The notes beneath the pieces are model-generated. The model saw nothing but the letters and a program-made list of their open reading frames with translations. It searched no databases and was not told the origin of the DNA. Shown here one piece after another: positions 47,690 through 57,825 of a stretch of 64,000 nt of DNA (position 1 is the stretch's first letter; every line of letters starts with the position of its first letter). Source of the DNA: Pseudomonas nunensis (GTDB taxonomy: Bacteria; Pseudomonadota; Gammaproteobacteria; Pseudomonadales; Pseudomonadaceae). The stretch is taken from NCBI RefSeq assembly GCF_024296925.1, contig NZ_CP101125.1, positions 5,520,501-5,584,500 on the forward strand. The letters run 5' to 3'. The position numbers were made by a program, and so were the translations under genes.

Positions 47690-48559
47690 TCAAGGCTTGG
47701 CTTTTTCCAGGTAACGGAAGAAGTCGCTGCTTGGGTCGAGGACCATGACGTCGGTTTTGTTCGCGAAGCTTTCACGGTAGGCACGCAGGCTACGGTAGAA
47801 ACCGTAGAACTCCTGATCCTGGCCGTAGGCCTTGGAGTAGATCGCAGCAGCCTGGGCGTCACCATCACCGCGAACCTCTTCGGATTCACGATAGGCTTCG
47901 GCCAGCAACACGCGGCGTTGACGATCGGCGTCGGCACGGATGCCTTCGGCCAGTTCGTTACCCTTGGCGCGGTGCTCGCGAGCTTCACGCTCACGCTCGG
48001 TGCTCATACGTTCGAACACGCTGCGGTTCACTTCTTTCGGCAGATCGATGGCCTTGACCCGAACATCGACAACTTCGATGCCCAGCTCTTTTTCCGCCAT
48101 CTTGTTCAGCGAAGCGGTGATGTCCGCCATCAACGCGTCACGTTCACCGGAAACCACTTCGTGCAGGGTGCGCTTACCAAACTGGTCACGCAGGCCCGAT
48201 TCCAGACGACGGGACAGACGCTCGTCGGCAATCTGCTTGAGGCCGGAAGTTGCGGTGTAGAAGCGCTCGGCATCTTTCACGCGCCACTTGGCGAAGGCAT
48301 CAACCATGACGGCTTTCTTTTCCAGCGTCAGGAAGCGTTGTGTCGGTGCATCCAGCGTCATCAGGCGTGCGTCGAATTTGCGCACCTGGTTAACGTAAGG
48401 CACTTTCACATGCAGGCCCGGCTGAACATCAGTCTGGACCACGCGACCGAACTGCAGCATCACCGCACGCTCGGTCTGAGCCACGATGTAGAAGCAGTTC
48501 CAGGCTGCGATCGCCACGACGACGCCGACAATAAGGGCGATCAGCGATTTATTGCTCAT
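47690..48559 (-). CDS. hflC: HflC, modulator of FtsH protease
   Basis: A 289-residue SPFH-domain protein anchored by an N-terminal membrane segment (SLIALIVGVVVAIAAWNCFYI). With HflK it forms the large periplasmic-side cage around FtsH and modulates membrane-protein degradation. The ATG overlaps the hflK stop (TGATG). The C-terminal DPSSDFFRYLEKAKP is typical. Confidence 0.95.
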   Translation of the reverse strand: MSNKSLIALIVGVVVAIAAWNCFYIVAQTERAVMLQFGRVVQTDVQPGLHVKVPYVNQVRKFDARLMTLDAPTQRFLTLEKKAVMVDAFAKWRVKDAERFYTATSGLKQIADERLSRRLESGLRDQFGKRTLHEVVSGERDALMADITASLNKMAEKELGIEVVDVRVKAIDLPKEVNRSVFERMSTEREREAREHRAKGNELAEGIRADADRQRRVLLAEAYRESEEVRGDGDAQAAAIYSKAYGQDQEFYGFYRSLRAYRESFANKTDVMVLDPSSDFFRYLEKAKP

Positions 48560-49731
48560 CAGCGACTCTCCCTGGTACGTGCTTGCTGTTGCTGCAGATC
48601 TGCTGCCGCACGCGCATTCGCTTCATTGCTGCTGGCTGCCGCGCCCGTTACCGGTGCGCTGGTGCTGCGGCCACTGTCGATCATCTTGTCCAGCGGCAAG
48701 TACAGCAGATTGCTCTGGCCATTCTTGTTGCCGGTCACGAGAACCTTGCTGGTGTTGGTGAAGACTTCCTGCATGGTGTCCAAGTACAGACGCTCACGAG
48801 TCACTTCAGGTGCCTTGCGGTACTCGGCGACCAGTTTGGTAAAGCGATCCGCTTCACCCTTGGCGCGCGATACCGTTTCGTCACGGTAGCCGTTGGCATC
48901 TTCGAGGATGCGCTGGGCCTGACCACGGGCTTCCGGCACGACGCCGTTGGCGTAGGTTTCAGCTTGGTTGCGCGAACGCTGCTCGTCTTCACGGGCGCGG
49001 ATCACGTCATCGAAGGCTTCCTGGACTTCACGCGGTGCGGCTGCGTTCTGTACGTTGACCTGGGTAACGGTGATACCGGTGCGATAGGTATCGAGGAAAC
49101 GTTGCAGACGCTCCTTGATTTCGCTGGCCATCAACTCACGACCTTCGGTCAGGACCTGGTCCATGGCGGTGGAGCCCACCACATGGCGCAAGGCGCTGTC
49201 GGTCGCTTGTTGCAGGCTGATCTCTGGCTGATCGACGTTCAGCACGAAATCCTGCAGGTTGCTGATCTTGTACTGCACGGTCAGCGGCACTTCGACGATG
49301 TTCTCGTCTTCGGTCAGCATCTGGCCCTGCTTGGTGTACGAACGCTCACGCGTCACGTTCTCCATGTACTTTTTATCGATCGGAGGGAAATAGATGTTCA
49401 GGCCCGGGCCGACCGTTTCGTAGTACTTGCCGAAGCGCAGCACAACGGCTTGCTCCTGCTCGTCGACCACGTAGACCGCGCTGTACAGCCAAACGGCCGC
49501 CAGCACGACCAGGCCGATGCCGAGCAGGCCGCCGAAGCCGCCACTCTTGCCCGAACCACCGCCGTCGTCACCGCGTTTCTTACCACCACCGAACAACCCG
49601 TTCAGGCTTTCCTGCAGCTTTCGGAAGGCCTCGTCGAGATCCGGTGGTCCCTTGCGGTCGCCGTTATTGCGGCGCTTGCCACCCCAAGGATCCTGATTAT
49701 TCGAGTTGCCACCCGGCTCATTCCAAGCCAT
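48559..49731 (-). CDS. hflK: HflK, modulator of FtsH protease
   Basis: A 390-residue partner of HflC. The Gly/Asn/Lys-rich N-terminal cytoplasmic tail (MAWNEPGGNSNNQDPWGGKR) is typical, followed by a membrane span near residues 70-93 and an SPFH domain. The start MAWNEPGG at 49731 fits the family; the frame to 49767 adds 12 unrelated residues. Confidence 0.95.
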   Translation of the reverse strand: MAWNEPGGNSNNQDPWGGKRRNNGDRKGPPDLDEAFRKLQESLNGLFGGGKKRGDDGGGSGKSGGFGGLLGIGLVVLAAVWLYSAVYVVDEQEQAVVLRFGKYYETVGPGLNIYFPPIDKKYMENVTRERSYTKQGQMLTEDENIVEVPLTVQYKISNLQDFVLNVDQPEISLQQATDSALRHVVGSTAMDQVLTEGRELMASEIKERLQRFLDTYRTGITVTQVNVQNAAAPREVQEAFDDVIRAREDEQRSRNQAETYANGVVPEARGQAQRILEDANGYRDETVSRAKGEADRFTKLVAEYRKAPEVTRERLYLDTMQEVFTNTSKVLVTGNKNGQSNLLYLPLDKMIDSGRSTSAPVTGAAASSNEANARAAADLQQQQARTRESR

Positions 49732-49827
49732 AGCGCTCTCCATCTGATAAAGCAAAGACGCACCCACGGCGCGCCGACCAATGCTACAGAATGCCTGTCA
49801 CCACGGCACAACCGCTTTCTCAGGCTT

Positions 49828-51129
49828 TTATTGCAAAGTGTGTTGCTCGATGAAATCCATCGGTTGCAGGCCTTCGCGGCTCACCAGTCGATTCAACTCG
49901 ACCCGTGGCAAGCGAACGGCCAGCAGGCAGATGCCTTCTTCGTCGTGTTCTTCTTTCTGCACCGCACCAAGCTCGAAAAACTGCGCACGCAGTCGAGCAA
50001 AACGCTGCGGCAAGCGCAAGGTCCCCACAAACAAATCACCGCCCAGCAACTCGGCAATGGCTTGTTCAAGCAATTCCAGACCACTGCCATCACGCGCCGA
50101 CAGCCAGACCCGTTGGGGCTTGCCGTTTTCGTCGCGCTGGATTTGTGGCTCGACGCCTTCAAGCAAATCGAGTTTGTTATAGACCTCGAGTATCGGCAAG
50201 TCCTGGGCACCGATCTCGCCCAGCACCACCATCACCTGCTCGATCTGCAACATGCGATCCGGTTCGGCCGCATCGATCACGTGCAACAGCAGGTCCGAGT
50301 TGCTCGACTCTTCGAGCGTAGACCGAAATGCCTCGACCAGTTTGTGCGGCAAGTGGCGTATGAAACCTACCGTGTCGGCCAGGACAATCGGCCCCAGGTC
50401 GTCCAGTTCCAGACGGCGCAAGGTCGGGTCCAGCGTGGCGAACAACTGGTCAGCGGCGTACACGTCGGATTTCGTCACGTTATTGAAGAGCGTGGATTTG
50501 CCGGCGTTGGTATAGCCCACCAGAGACACGGTAGGAATATCCGCACGTGTACGGCCGCGTCGCGACTGTTCGCGCTGACTGCGTACTTTCTCGAGTCGGC
50601 CCTTGATCTGTCGCAGGCGAACCCGCAGCAAACGGCGGTCGGTTTCGAGCTGTGTTTCACCCGGGCCGCGCATACCGATACCACCACCCTGACGCTCAAG
50701 GTGAGTCCAGCCACGAACCAGACGGGTACTCATGTGGTCAAGCTGGGCCAATTCGACCTGGAGCTTGCCTTCATGGGTACGGGCGCGTTGGGCGAAAATA
50801 TCGAGAATCAGACCGGTACGGTCAATCACGCGACACTCGAAAACACGTTCGAGGTTACGTTCCTGACTGGGCGTGAGGATGTGATTGAAGATGACCAGAT
50901 CGGCCTTCTCGGCATGGACCAGGTCGCGCAGTTCCTCGACCTTGCCGCTGCCAATCAGGAATTTGGCGGTTGGCCGATGACGCGGCACGTTAAAAAACGC
51001 AACGGTCTCGGCGCCTGCCGAATTAGCCAATTCCTGAAACTCCTGCGGATCTTCGCGCGCCTCAGGGTCCTGTCCATCCAAGTGAACGAGGATTACTCGC
51101 TCACCACCACCGTGGCGCTCAAAGAACAA
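49828..51129 (-). CDS. hflX: Ribosome-associated GTPase HflX
   Basis: A 433-residue GTPase that splits stalled 70S ribosomes. The N-terminal HflX-specific domain covers about 1-195 and the G domain has VSLVGYTNAGKSTLFN near 205 and switch and NKxD blocks after it (YNKLDLLEG near 320). The start is TTG at 51129, supported by GGAG seven bases upstream and by the family N terminus FFERHGGGERVILVHLD. It lies directly after hfq, 12 bases apart. Confidence 0.94.
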   Translation of the reverse strand: MFFERHGGGERVILVHLDGQDPEAREDPQEFQELANSAGAETVAFFNVPRHRPTAKFLIGSGKVEELRDLVHAEKADLVIFNHILTPSQERNLERVFECRVIDRTGLILDIFAQRARTHEGKLQVELAQLDHMSTRLVRGWTHLERQGGGIGMRGPGETQLETDRRLLRVRLRQIKGRLEKVRSQREQSRRGRTRADIPTVSLVGYTNAGKSTLFNNVTKSDVYAADQLFATLDPTLRRLELDDLGPIVLADTVGFIRHLPHKLVEAFRSTLEESSNSDLLLHVIDAAEPDRMLQIEQVMVVLGEIGAQDLPILEVYNKLDLLEGVEPQIQRDENGKPQRVWLSARDGSGLELLEQAIAELLGGDLFVGTLRLPQRFARLRAQFFELGAVQKEEHDEEGICLLAVRLPRVELNRLVSREGLQPMDFIEQHTLQ

Positions 51130-51141
51130 AGGAGACTCCTA

Positions 51142-51402
51142 TCAGGCGTTACCTGGCTCAGCGTCGCCTGCTTCGGATTCGGTTGCGCTAGGCAGACGAA
51201 TTGGACGAACCGGCACCACTGTAGAGATAGCGTGTTTGTAAACCATCTGGCTAACGGTGTTTTTCAGCAGGATGACGAACTGGTCGAAAGACTCGATCGT
51301 GCCTTGCAGTTTGATCCCGTTGACCAGGTAGATGGAAACCCCAACTTTCTCTTTACGTAAAGTATTCAAGTAAGGGTCTTGTAGCGAATGCCCTTTTGAC
51401 AT
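51142..51402 (-). CDS. hfq: RNA chaperone Hfq
   Basis: An 86-residue Sm-like hexameric chaperone for small RNAs. [19 protein letters not shown] carries the proximal RNA-binding residues, and [11 protein letters not shown] is the Sm2 motif with the conserved YKH. The short C-terminal tail is typical for pseudomonads. Start at 51402; a frame start three codons earlier has no support. Confidence 0.97.
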   Translation of the reverse strand: MSKGHSLQDPYLNTLRKEKVGVSIYLVNGIKLQGTIESFDQFVILLKNTVSQMVYKHAISTVVPVRPIRLPSATESEAGDAEPGNA

Positions 51403-51497
51403 GTGCCGCACTCCTTTAAGGATTCAATAATAAAAAATAGGTAATTCAGATGGCTCTGGCCGTCACACCCCCAAGGATAGACGGCAATTGCAAGGAC

Positions 51498-52469
51498 TCA
51501 GCTCAATATGGAGATGGTCCCGAGATATTTCAAGGCGCGCGGCAGATTGTCGCAATCGAGGCTGTCCAGCCAGTGTAAATCAGCCCAACTGCGTAGCCAG
51601 GTGAACTGGCGCTTTGCCAATTGGCGCGTGGCTATGATCCCACGCTCCTGCATCTCGGCTTGCGTCAGCTTGCCATCCAGGTAATCCCAGACTTGTCGGT
51701 ACCCAACAGCGCGTATGGATGGCAACCCGGCATGCAGGTCACTTCTCTTACGCAGGGCTACGACCTCGTCGATGAATCCCTGTTCCAACATAATTGTGAA
51801 TCTTTGTTTAATGCGCTCGTGCAATACCTGGCGATTTGCCGGAGCGATGGCCAAGTTCGCGACAGTATAGGGCAATTGTTGCAGTCCCGAAGCGGCTGCT
51901 TCAGTACTTTGCGCAGATTGTCTGAGCCGTAGCTCGGTCATGCTCTGACCGCTCACGCGGTAAACTTCCAGCGCACGACTCAGACGTTGCGGATCGTTCG
52001 GGTGAATTCGCGCTGCCGACACCGGGTCAATCACCGCCAATTGGTCGTGCAGGGCTTGCCAGCCAAGGCGTTCAGCCTCTTCTTCGATTTGCGCGCGAAC
52101 CTCGGGATCGGCCGCCGGCATTTCTGCCAGTCCTTCGACCAAAGCCTTGTAGTAGAGCATCGTGCCGCCTACAAGCAGCGGGATTTTTCCACGGGAAGTG
52201 ATCTCGGCCATCGCCTCAAGGGCATCACGACGAAAATCCGCCGCCGAATAGCTCTCCGCCGGGTCGAGAATATCGATTAGCCGGTGTGGGAATTCGGCCA
52301 AGATCTCTTTTGAAGGCTTGGCGGTGCCGATGTCCATGCCACGGTAAACCAGCGCCGAATCGACACTGATCAGCTCGCACGGCAGGACTTTGGTCAGTTC
52401 GATGGCCAGGTCGGTCTTGCCCGCAGCGGTCGGACCCATCAGGAAAATCGCTGGAGGGAGCTGGCTCAT
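51498..52469 (-). CDS. miaA: tRNA dimethylallyltransferase
   Basis: A 323-residue enzyme that adds the isopentenyl group to A37 of tRNAs reading UNN codons. P-loop GPTAAGKT at 12-19, and the [16 protein letters not shown] substrate block near 35-50. Its ATG at 52469 overlaps the stop of the shifted mutL frame (TGATG), showing that the ancestral mutL reading frame ended here. Confidence 0.95.
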   Translation of the reverse strand: MSQLPPAIFLMGPTAAGKTDLAIELTKVLPCELISVDSALVYRGMDIGTAKPSKEILAEFPHRLIDILDPAESYSAADFRRDALEAMAEITSRGKIPLLVGGTMLYYKALVEGLAEMPAADPEVRAQIEEEAERLGWQALHDQLAVIDPVSAARIHPNDPQRLSRALEVYRVSGQSMTELRLRQSAQSTEAAASGLQQLPYTVANLAIAPANRQVLHERIKQRFTIMLEQGFIDEVVALRKRSDLHAGLPSIRAVGYRQVWDYLDGKLTQAEMQERGIIATRQLAKRQFTWLRSWADLHWLDSLDCDNLPRALKYLGTISILS

Positions 52470-54380
52470 CAACGACCGCGCAAGAACAGTTTGTCCAGAT
52501 CGTCCAGGCCCAATTGGGTCCAGGTCGGTCGGCCATGGTTGCATTGACCGCTGCGCTCGGTGTTTTCCATGTCCCGCAGCAGACCGTTCATTTCCGGCAG
52601 CGCCAGGCGCCGATTAGCCCGGATCGCGCCGTGGCAAGCCATGGTGCCGAGCAATTCGTTCAGGTGTGCCTGAATCCGGTCGCTGGTGCCGTATTCCATC
52701 AGGTCCGCCAGTACGTCGCTGACCAGACGATTGGCTTCTGCCTGCTTGAGCAGCGCCGGAATCTGCCGGATCGCCAGGGTTTCCGGGCCCAAGCGTTGCA
52801 ATTCAAAGCCCAGACGCTGGAACCATGCGACGTTCTCTTCGGCGCAATCGGCTTCGCGCTGGCTCACGGCCAGGGATTCCGGCACCAGCAGCGGCTGGCC
52901 ACTCAAGCCTTCGCTGGCCATGGCGACTTTCAGGCGTTCATACATGATCCGCTCGTGAGCGGCATGCATGTCCACCAGCACCAGGCCTTGGGCGTTTTCC
53001 GAAAGGATGTAGATGCCCTTGAGCTGCGCGAGCGCATAACCCAGCGGTGGAATATCGTCTTGGCCGGCAGGTAACGCGACCGCATTGGCTTCGGGCAACG
53101 GCGCGGAAAAATTCGCGATACGCCGCTTGGGCTTCCGCCACCGGCACGCCGGATTGAGGCTTCGGCGTGTATTGATACTGATAACCGGCACCCGCGCCCG
53201 AGCCCGCCGCCGTATTGAAGGTTGGTTGCCCTTGAGGCTGTTCCAGCAACGCATTGGCTGCCAGACGCATTTCGCCCTGCGGCCCGAATTCGCCAGCATC
53301 AATGCCGGTAGGTCGAACAATCGCCGTCGCAACTGGCGCGGCCAGATGATCTTCGGGCCGCACATCGCCCAAGGCGCGGTGCAAAGTGCCATAGAGGAAA
53401 TCGTGAACCATGCGCCCGTCACGGAAGCGCACTTCGTGCTTGGTCGGGTGCACGTTGACGTCGACGCCCGCAGGATCGACTTCGAAAAACAGCACGAACG
53501 TCGGGTGCCGGCCGTTGAACAGCACGTCGCGATAGGCCTGGCGCACCGCGTGGGCCACCAGTTTGTCACGCACCGCACGGCCATTCACAAAGAAATACTG
53601 CAAGTCCGCCTGGCTGCGGTTGAACGTCGGCAACCCGACCCAACCCCACAAATGCAGGCCATTGCGCTCGATCTCAATCGGCAGCGCCTGCTCCAGGAAA
53701 CCCGAGCCGCAGATCGCCGCTACACGCCGGGCGCGGGCCGCATCATCGTGGGCCTCGTGCAGGCTGAGGATGGTCTTGCCGTTGTGGCGCAAATGGAACG
53801 CCACGTCGAAACGCGCCAGGGCCAGGCGCTTGATCACTTCTTGCAGGTGATCGAATTCGGTTTTTTCGGTCTTGAGAAATTTGCGTCGGGCCGGGGTGTT
53901 GAAGAACAGGTCGCGAACTTCCACCGAGGTACCCACCGGGTGAGCAGCGGGTTGGACGCGAGGCGCCATGTCCCGGCCTTCGGTTTCGACTTGCCAGGCC
54001 TGATCGGCATCCTTGGTACGGGACGTCAACGTCAGGCGCGCCACGGAACTGATCGACGCCAGGGCTTCACCGCGAAACCCGAGGCTCATCACCTGTTCGA
54101 GGTCTTCGAGGTTACGAATCTTGCTGGTGGCATGTCGCGCCAGGGCCAGCGGCAGGTCATCGGCAGAAATACCGCTGCCATCGTCACGCACCCGCAGCAG
54201 CTTGACGCCACCCTGTTCGACATCGACATCAATACGCCGGGCGCCGGAGTCGAGGCTGTTTTCCAACAGCTCCTTGATCACCGAGGCCGGACGCTCAACC
54301 ACCTCACCGGCGGCAATCTGGTTCGCCAGTCGCGGGCTGAGCAGCTCGATGCGAGCGGTATTGGTCAGCGCCTGATTCAT
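52469..54380 (-). pseudogene. mutL: DNA mismatch repair protein MutL, frameshifted
   Basis: The mutL gene is split into two frames. The 5' frame (54380 to 52938) encodes the GHKL ATPase part ([24 protein letters not shown]) and stays MutL-like to about residue 425 (AYREFF). An extra C on the coding strand at 53105/53106 then shifts it into unrelated residues. The 3' frame resumes at APLPEANAV and carries the C-terminal domain, including the endonuclease-type motif [12 protein letters not shown] and ACHGAI. The repaired product would be about 636 residues, normal length. Overlaps with amiB and miaA are intact, so the lesion is recent or a sequencing error. Confidence 0.85.
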
Positions 54381-55804
54381 TCTTTGGCCGCCAGTTCAGT
54401 GCCGGGAATGGCCAGGGTCTGACCGATTTTCAGCTCGTCACTTTTCAGGTTATTGGCGCTGCGCAGGGTCGCCGGGGACACCTGGTAACGCACGGCAATC
54501 ATCGCCAACGTCTCGCCCGGGCTCACGCGATGGTCACGCGGGCCCTGGACAATCTTGCCGGAGTCGCGCAGCCACGCGATGTAAGTGCCCGGCGGCGGAT
54601 TTTGCTGGAAGAACTGACGAACACCGGCGCTGATGGAACGCGCGAGCGCCTGCTGGTGGCTGGCGGCCGACAGTTTCGAGGCTTCGTTGGCGTTGGAGAT
54701 GAAGCCGGTTTCCACCAGGATCGATGGAATGTCCGGAGACTTCAGCACCATGAACCCGGCCTGTTCCACCCGTTGTTTGTGCAACGGCGTGACGCGGCTG
54801 ATGTTGCTCAAGACTTTTTGGCCAACGTTCAGGCTGGAGGTCAGGGAAGCGGTCATCGACAAGTCGAGCAGCACGCCGGCCAGCATGCGGTCTTTGTCGT
54901 CGAGGCTGACGCTGCCGGCACCACCGATCAAGTCGGAACGGTTTTCGCTGTCAGCCAACCAACGGGCAGTCTCGGAAGTAGCACCGCGATCAGACAAGGC
55001 AAACACCGAGGCACCGAACGCAGCCGCTGACGGCGCGGCGTCGGCGTGGATCGAGACGAACAAGTCGGCGCCTTTCTTGCGCGCGATCTCGGTACGGCCA
55101 CGCAGCGGAATGAAGTAGTCGCCGGTGCGGGTGAGTTCGGCGCGGAAACCTTTCATGCCGTTGACCTGGCGCTGCAACTCACGGGCGATGGCCAATACCA
55201 CGTCTTTCTCATGCTGACCGCGAGAGCCCGAGGCCCCCGGGTCTTCGCCACCGTGACCGGCATCAATCACCACAATAATGTCGCGCTTGCCGGCCGGAGC
55301 GGGCGGCAGTTTCACTGGAGGATCGATTGGAGTGACCGGCACCGGGGCCACAGTGGCTACGTTGGTCGGCGGCGGGATCGGCGCGGCGGCGTCGGCGCTG
55401 TCGAACAGATCGACCACCAGGCGATTGCCGTACTGGGCGTTCGGCGCCAGGCTGAAGCTTTTTGGCGTGACGGCTTTTTTCAGGTCGATGACCACCCGCA
55501 GGTCGGTCGGCGTGCGTTGGGCCGAACGCATGGCGGTAATCGGCGTGTTGGACGTGTTGACGTTCAGCGGCGCACCGAGGGTCGCGCCATTGATGTCGAT
55601 AACCAGCCGATCCGGTGAGGTCAGGGTGAAGACACTGTGCTGCACCGGCCCTGTGAGGTCGAACACCAGTCGTGTGTTATCCGGAGCTCGCCACAGGCGA
55701 ACGCTGTTGACCTTCGATTCGGCCACAGCGTCGACGGTCACCGCCAAAAACAACAATCCTACGGCAGCTACCATCGCGCGAAAGCGCATACCTGACCCCA
55801 TCAT
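54377..55804 (-). CDS. amiB: N-acetylmuramoyl-L-alanine amidase with AMIN and LysM domains
   Basis: A periplasmic cell-wall amidase of up to 475 residues that cuts septal peptidoglycan in daughter-cell separation. Order: signal peptide, AMIN domain (about 30-135), proline-rich linker, Zn-dependent Amidase_3 domain ([11 protein letters not shown] near 183, SIHADAAPS near 250, [12 protein letters not shown] near 370) and a C-terminal LysM module (about 425-470). The start may be the ATG at 55789 ([11 protein letters not shown]), which has GGGG just upstream, rather than 55804. It overlaps mutL by four bases. Confidence 0.93.
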   Translation of the reverse strand: MMGSGMRFRAMVAAVGLLFLAVTVDAVAESKVNSVRLWRAPDNTRLVFDLTGPVQHSVFTLTSPDRLVIDINGATLGAPLNVNTSNTPITAMRSAQRTPTDLRVVIDLKKAVTPKSFSLAPNAQYGNRLVVDLFDSADAAAPIPPPTNVATVAPVPVTPIDPPVKLPPAPAGKRDIIVVIDAGHGGEDPGASGSRGQHEKDVVLAIARELQRQVNGMKGFRAELTRTGDYFIPLRGRTEIARKKGADLFVSIHADAAPSAAAFGASVFALSDRGATSETARWLADSENRSDLIGGAGSVSLDDKDRMLAGVLLDLSMTASLTSSLNVGQKVLSNISRVTPLHKQRVEQAGFMVLKSPDIPSILVETGFISNANEASKLSAASHQQALARSISAGVRQFFQQNPPPGTYIAWLRDSGKIVQGPRDHRVSPGETLAMIAVRYQVSPATLRSANNLKSDELKIGQTLAIPGTELAAKE

Positions 55805-56275
55805 TTAATTGGATTCCAATGCCAAAGCGGCACACCACGACTCGCCACGCGAGCCCTGGGACAAAATATTCAGCGAACGTCCGCTGTCTTGCGGGCTAAT
55901 GGTAATGGTCAGGTCGGGCTTTGGCAAAAAGCCTGCACCCTTCTGGGGCCATTCGATCAGACACATCGCATCGTCATCGAAGTAATCGCGGATGCCGAGG
56001 TACTCCAGCTCCTCCGGATCGACCAGTCGATACAGGTCGAAATGGAAGGCGCGGATATCACCGATCTCGTAGGGTTCGACCAAAGTGAAGGTCGGACTTT
56101 TTACCGCGCCCACATGCCCCAAGCCACGGATGATGCCCCGGGACAGCGTGGTTTTACCCGCACCCAGATCGCCTTCGAGAAAAATCAGACCGTGCCCTTG
56201 GGTGGTTTGCGCTATGCGAGCACCGAATGCGGTCATCGCCTCTTCATCAGCCAGGTACAGGGTTACTTCAGACAC
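55805..56275 (-). CDS. tsaE: tRNA t6A synthesis ATPase TsaE
   Basis: A 156-residue P-loop protein (GDLGAGKTT at 35-43) that supports TsaB-TsaD in threonylcarbamoyl-A37 formation in tRNA. The start is GTG at 56275, with GGAGGAG upstream; it overlaps the 3' end of nnr by 13 bases. amiB follows immediately. Confidence 0.92.
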   Translation of the reverse strand: MSEVTLYLADEEAMTAFGARIAQTTQGHGLIFLEGDLGAGKTTLSRGIIRGLGHVGAVKSPTFTLVEPYEIGDIRAFHFDLYRLVDPEELEYLGIRDYFDDDAMCLIEWPQKGAGFLPKPDLTITISPQDSGRSLNILSQGSRGESWCAALALESN

Positions 56276-57762
56276 GGTGCTTGCTCCTCCAACAACTGAC
56301 GAATGGCTGGAATCAGATCACTGGCCGCCAGCCCACGGCCCGATTTACCTTGTTGCGTGCCGGCATTGGCATGCAGCCAGACCGCCAGGCACGCCGCGTC
56401 GAACGCTTGCATGCCTTGAGCGAGCAAGGCACCGACCAAACCGGCCAGCACATCACCCAAACCCGCAGTAGCCATCGCCGGATGGCCCTGATGACACACC
56501 GCCAGACGCCCATCAGGGCTGGCGATCAGGCTACCGGCGCCTTTCAGAATCACTACAGCTGTATATTTTTCGCTCAATGCGTGAGCGGCGGCGGGACGAT
56601 CGGCCTGCACTTCGGCGGTGCTGATCCCCAGCAAGCGCGCTGCCTCGCCGGGATGCGGGGTGATGATGCAATCGGCGGGCAGCTTCACCTGCTCTGCGGC
56701 CAACAGATTCAACGCATCGGCGTCCCAGACCTGCGACAGCGGCGCGTTGGCAGCGGCAGACAACAAACTGCGCCCCCATGCGGCTTGACCGAGTCCTGGA
56801 CCGACCACCAACACCGAAACCTTTTCCAGCAAACCCATCAGTTGATTGGCCGACGACGTGCCGAGCACCATGGCTTCGGGGATTCTGGCCAGCGCGGCCG
56901 GCACGTGTTCGCTACGCGTGGCTACGGACACCATGCCGGCGCCACTGCGCAGCGCACTTTGCGTGCTCAGCAGGATTGCACCACCGAAACCGCGATCACC
57001 GCCGATCAGCAGGACATGACCGAATTGGCCTTTATGTGAAGTGGGAGGCCGAGCCGCCAGTCGCGGCAGGTTACCGGTAGTCAGGCGACGAGCGCTGATG
57101 ACGGCACTGTTGAACGCTTCGGGATCGGCTTGCAGGTCATTGAAGACCAGCTCGCCCACCACGTCCGCCGCTTCGCCCATGAACAGACCCAGCTTCAAAC
57201 CAATAAAGGTTACGGTCAGATCAGCCCGAACCGCCGCGCCGAGCAGACGACCGGTATCGGCGCACAGCCCCGAGGGAATATCCACCGCCGCCACCGGCAG
57301 ACCACTGGCATTGATGGCCGTAATGACACTGGCGTAGGGCTCTCGCACCTCGCCCGTCAAACCGGTGCCCAGCAAGGCATCAAGTACGATGCCGCGTAAC
57401 TCGGAATGGGCGTTCCAGGCTTGAATCGCGACGCCTTCGGACACGGCTTCGGCGTGGGCCGATGCCGCGTCACCCTGCAAACGCTGGGGATCGCCGGCGG
57501 CCAGTACGCGCACATGCCAACCGGCACGCCGCGCCAGCACCGCCACCAGATAGCCGTCGCCAGCGTTGTTGCCGTGACCGGCCAGCACCGTCAATTCGTT
57601 GGCCGTCGGCCATTGCCGGACCAGCGCACGCCAGGTCGCCCGCGCCGCACGATGCATCAATTCGAAGCCCGGCGTACCGGCAGCGATCAGGCTCGCATCG
57701 AGCCCTCGCACTTGCGCGGCGCTGTACAGCGCGTCGGGTAAATCATCTTTAGTGTGCGGCAT
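56263..57762 (-). CDS. nnr: Bifunctional NAD(P)H-hydrate repair enzyme
   Basis: A 499-residue fusion. The N-terminal YjeF_N epimerase domain (about 1-215; LAGHGNNAGDGYLVA, VDIPSGL) interconverts R and S forms of damaged NAD(P)H hydrate. The C-terminal ribokinase-like domain (about 225-490; PHPGEAARL, ATAGLGDVLAG) dehydrates the S form using ADP. The start at 57762 gives the expected length; the open frame to 58101 is antisense to queG. It is read divergently from queG, 63 bases apart. Confidence 0.93.
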   Translation of the reverse strand: MPHTKDDLPDALYSAAQVRGLDASLIAAGTPGFELMHRAARATWRALVRQWPTANELTVLAGHGNNAGDGYLVAVLARRAGWHVRVLAAGDPQRLQGDAASAHAEAVSEGVAIQAWNAHSELRGIVLDALLGTGLTGEVREPYASVITAINASGLPVAAVDIPSGLCADTGRLLGAAVRADLTVTFIGLKLGLFMGEAADVVGELVFNDLQADPEAFNSAVISARRLTTGNLPRLAARPPTSHKGQFGHVLLIGGDRGFGGAILLSTQSALRSGAGMVSVATRSEHVPAALARIPEAMVLGTSSANQLMGLLEKVSVLVVGPGLGQAAWGRSLLSAAANAPLSQVWDADALNLLAAEQVKLPADCIITPHPGEAARLLGISTAEVQADRPAAAHALSEKYTAVVILKGAGSLIASPDGRLAVCHQGHPAMATAGLGDVLAGLVGALLAQGMQAFDAACLAVWLHANAGTQQGKSGRGLAASDLIPAIRQLLEEQAPCLK

Positions 57763-57825
57763 GCGTCTTCGGGCTCCGATGTCTGGCAGAATTATACGCA
57801 CCTCAGCTCCGGTTTCTCTCGTCTC

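Noticed and set aside
48583..51360. 925-residue frame antisense to hflK, hflX and hfq
   Set aside because: It runs across three real genes with family motifs and has no recognisable domain.
53095..53115. Programmed frameshift as an explanation for mutL
   Set aside because: No slippery heptamer with a downstream structure or a stop at the shift site is visible, and I know of no such case in mutL; mutation or sequencing error is simpler.
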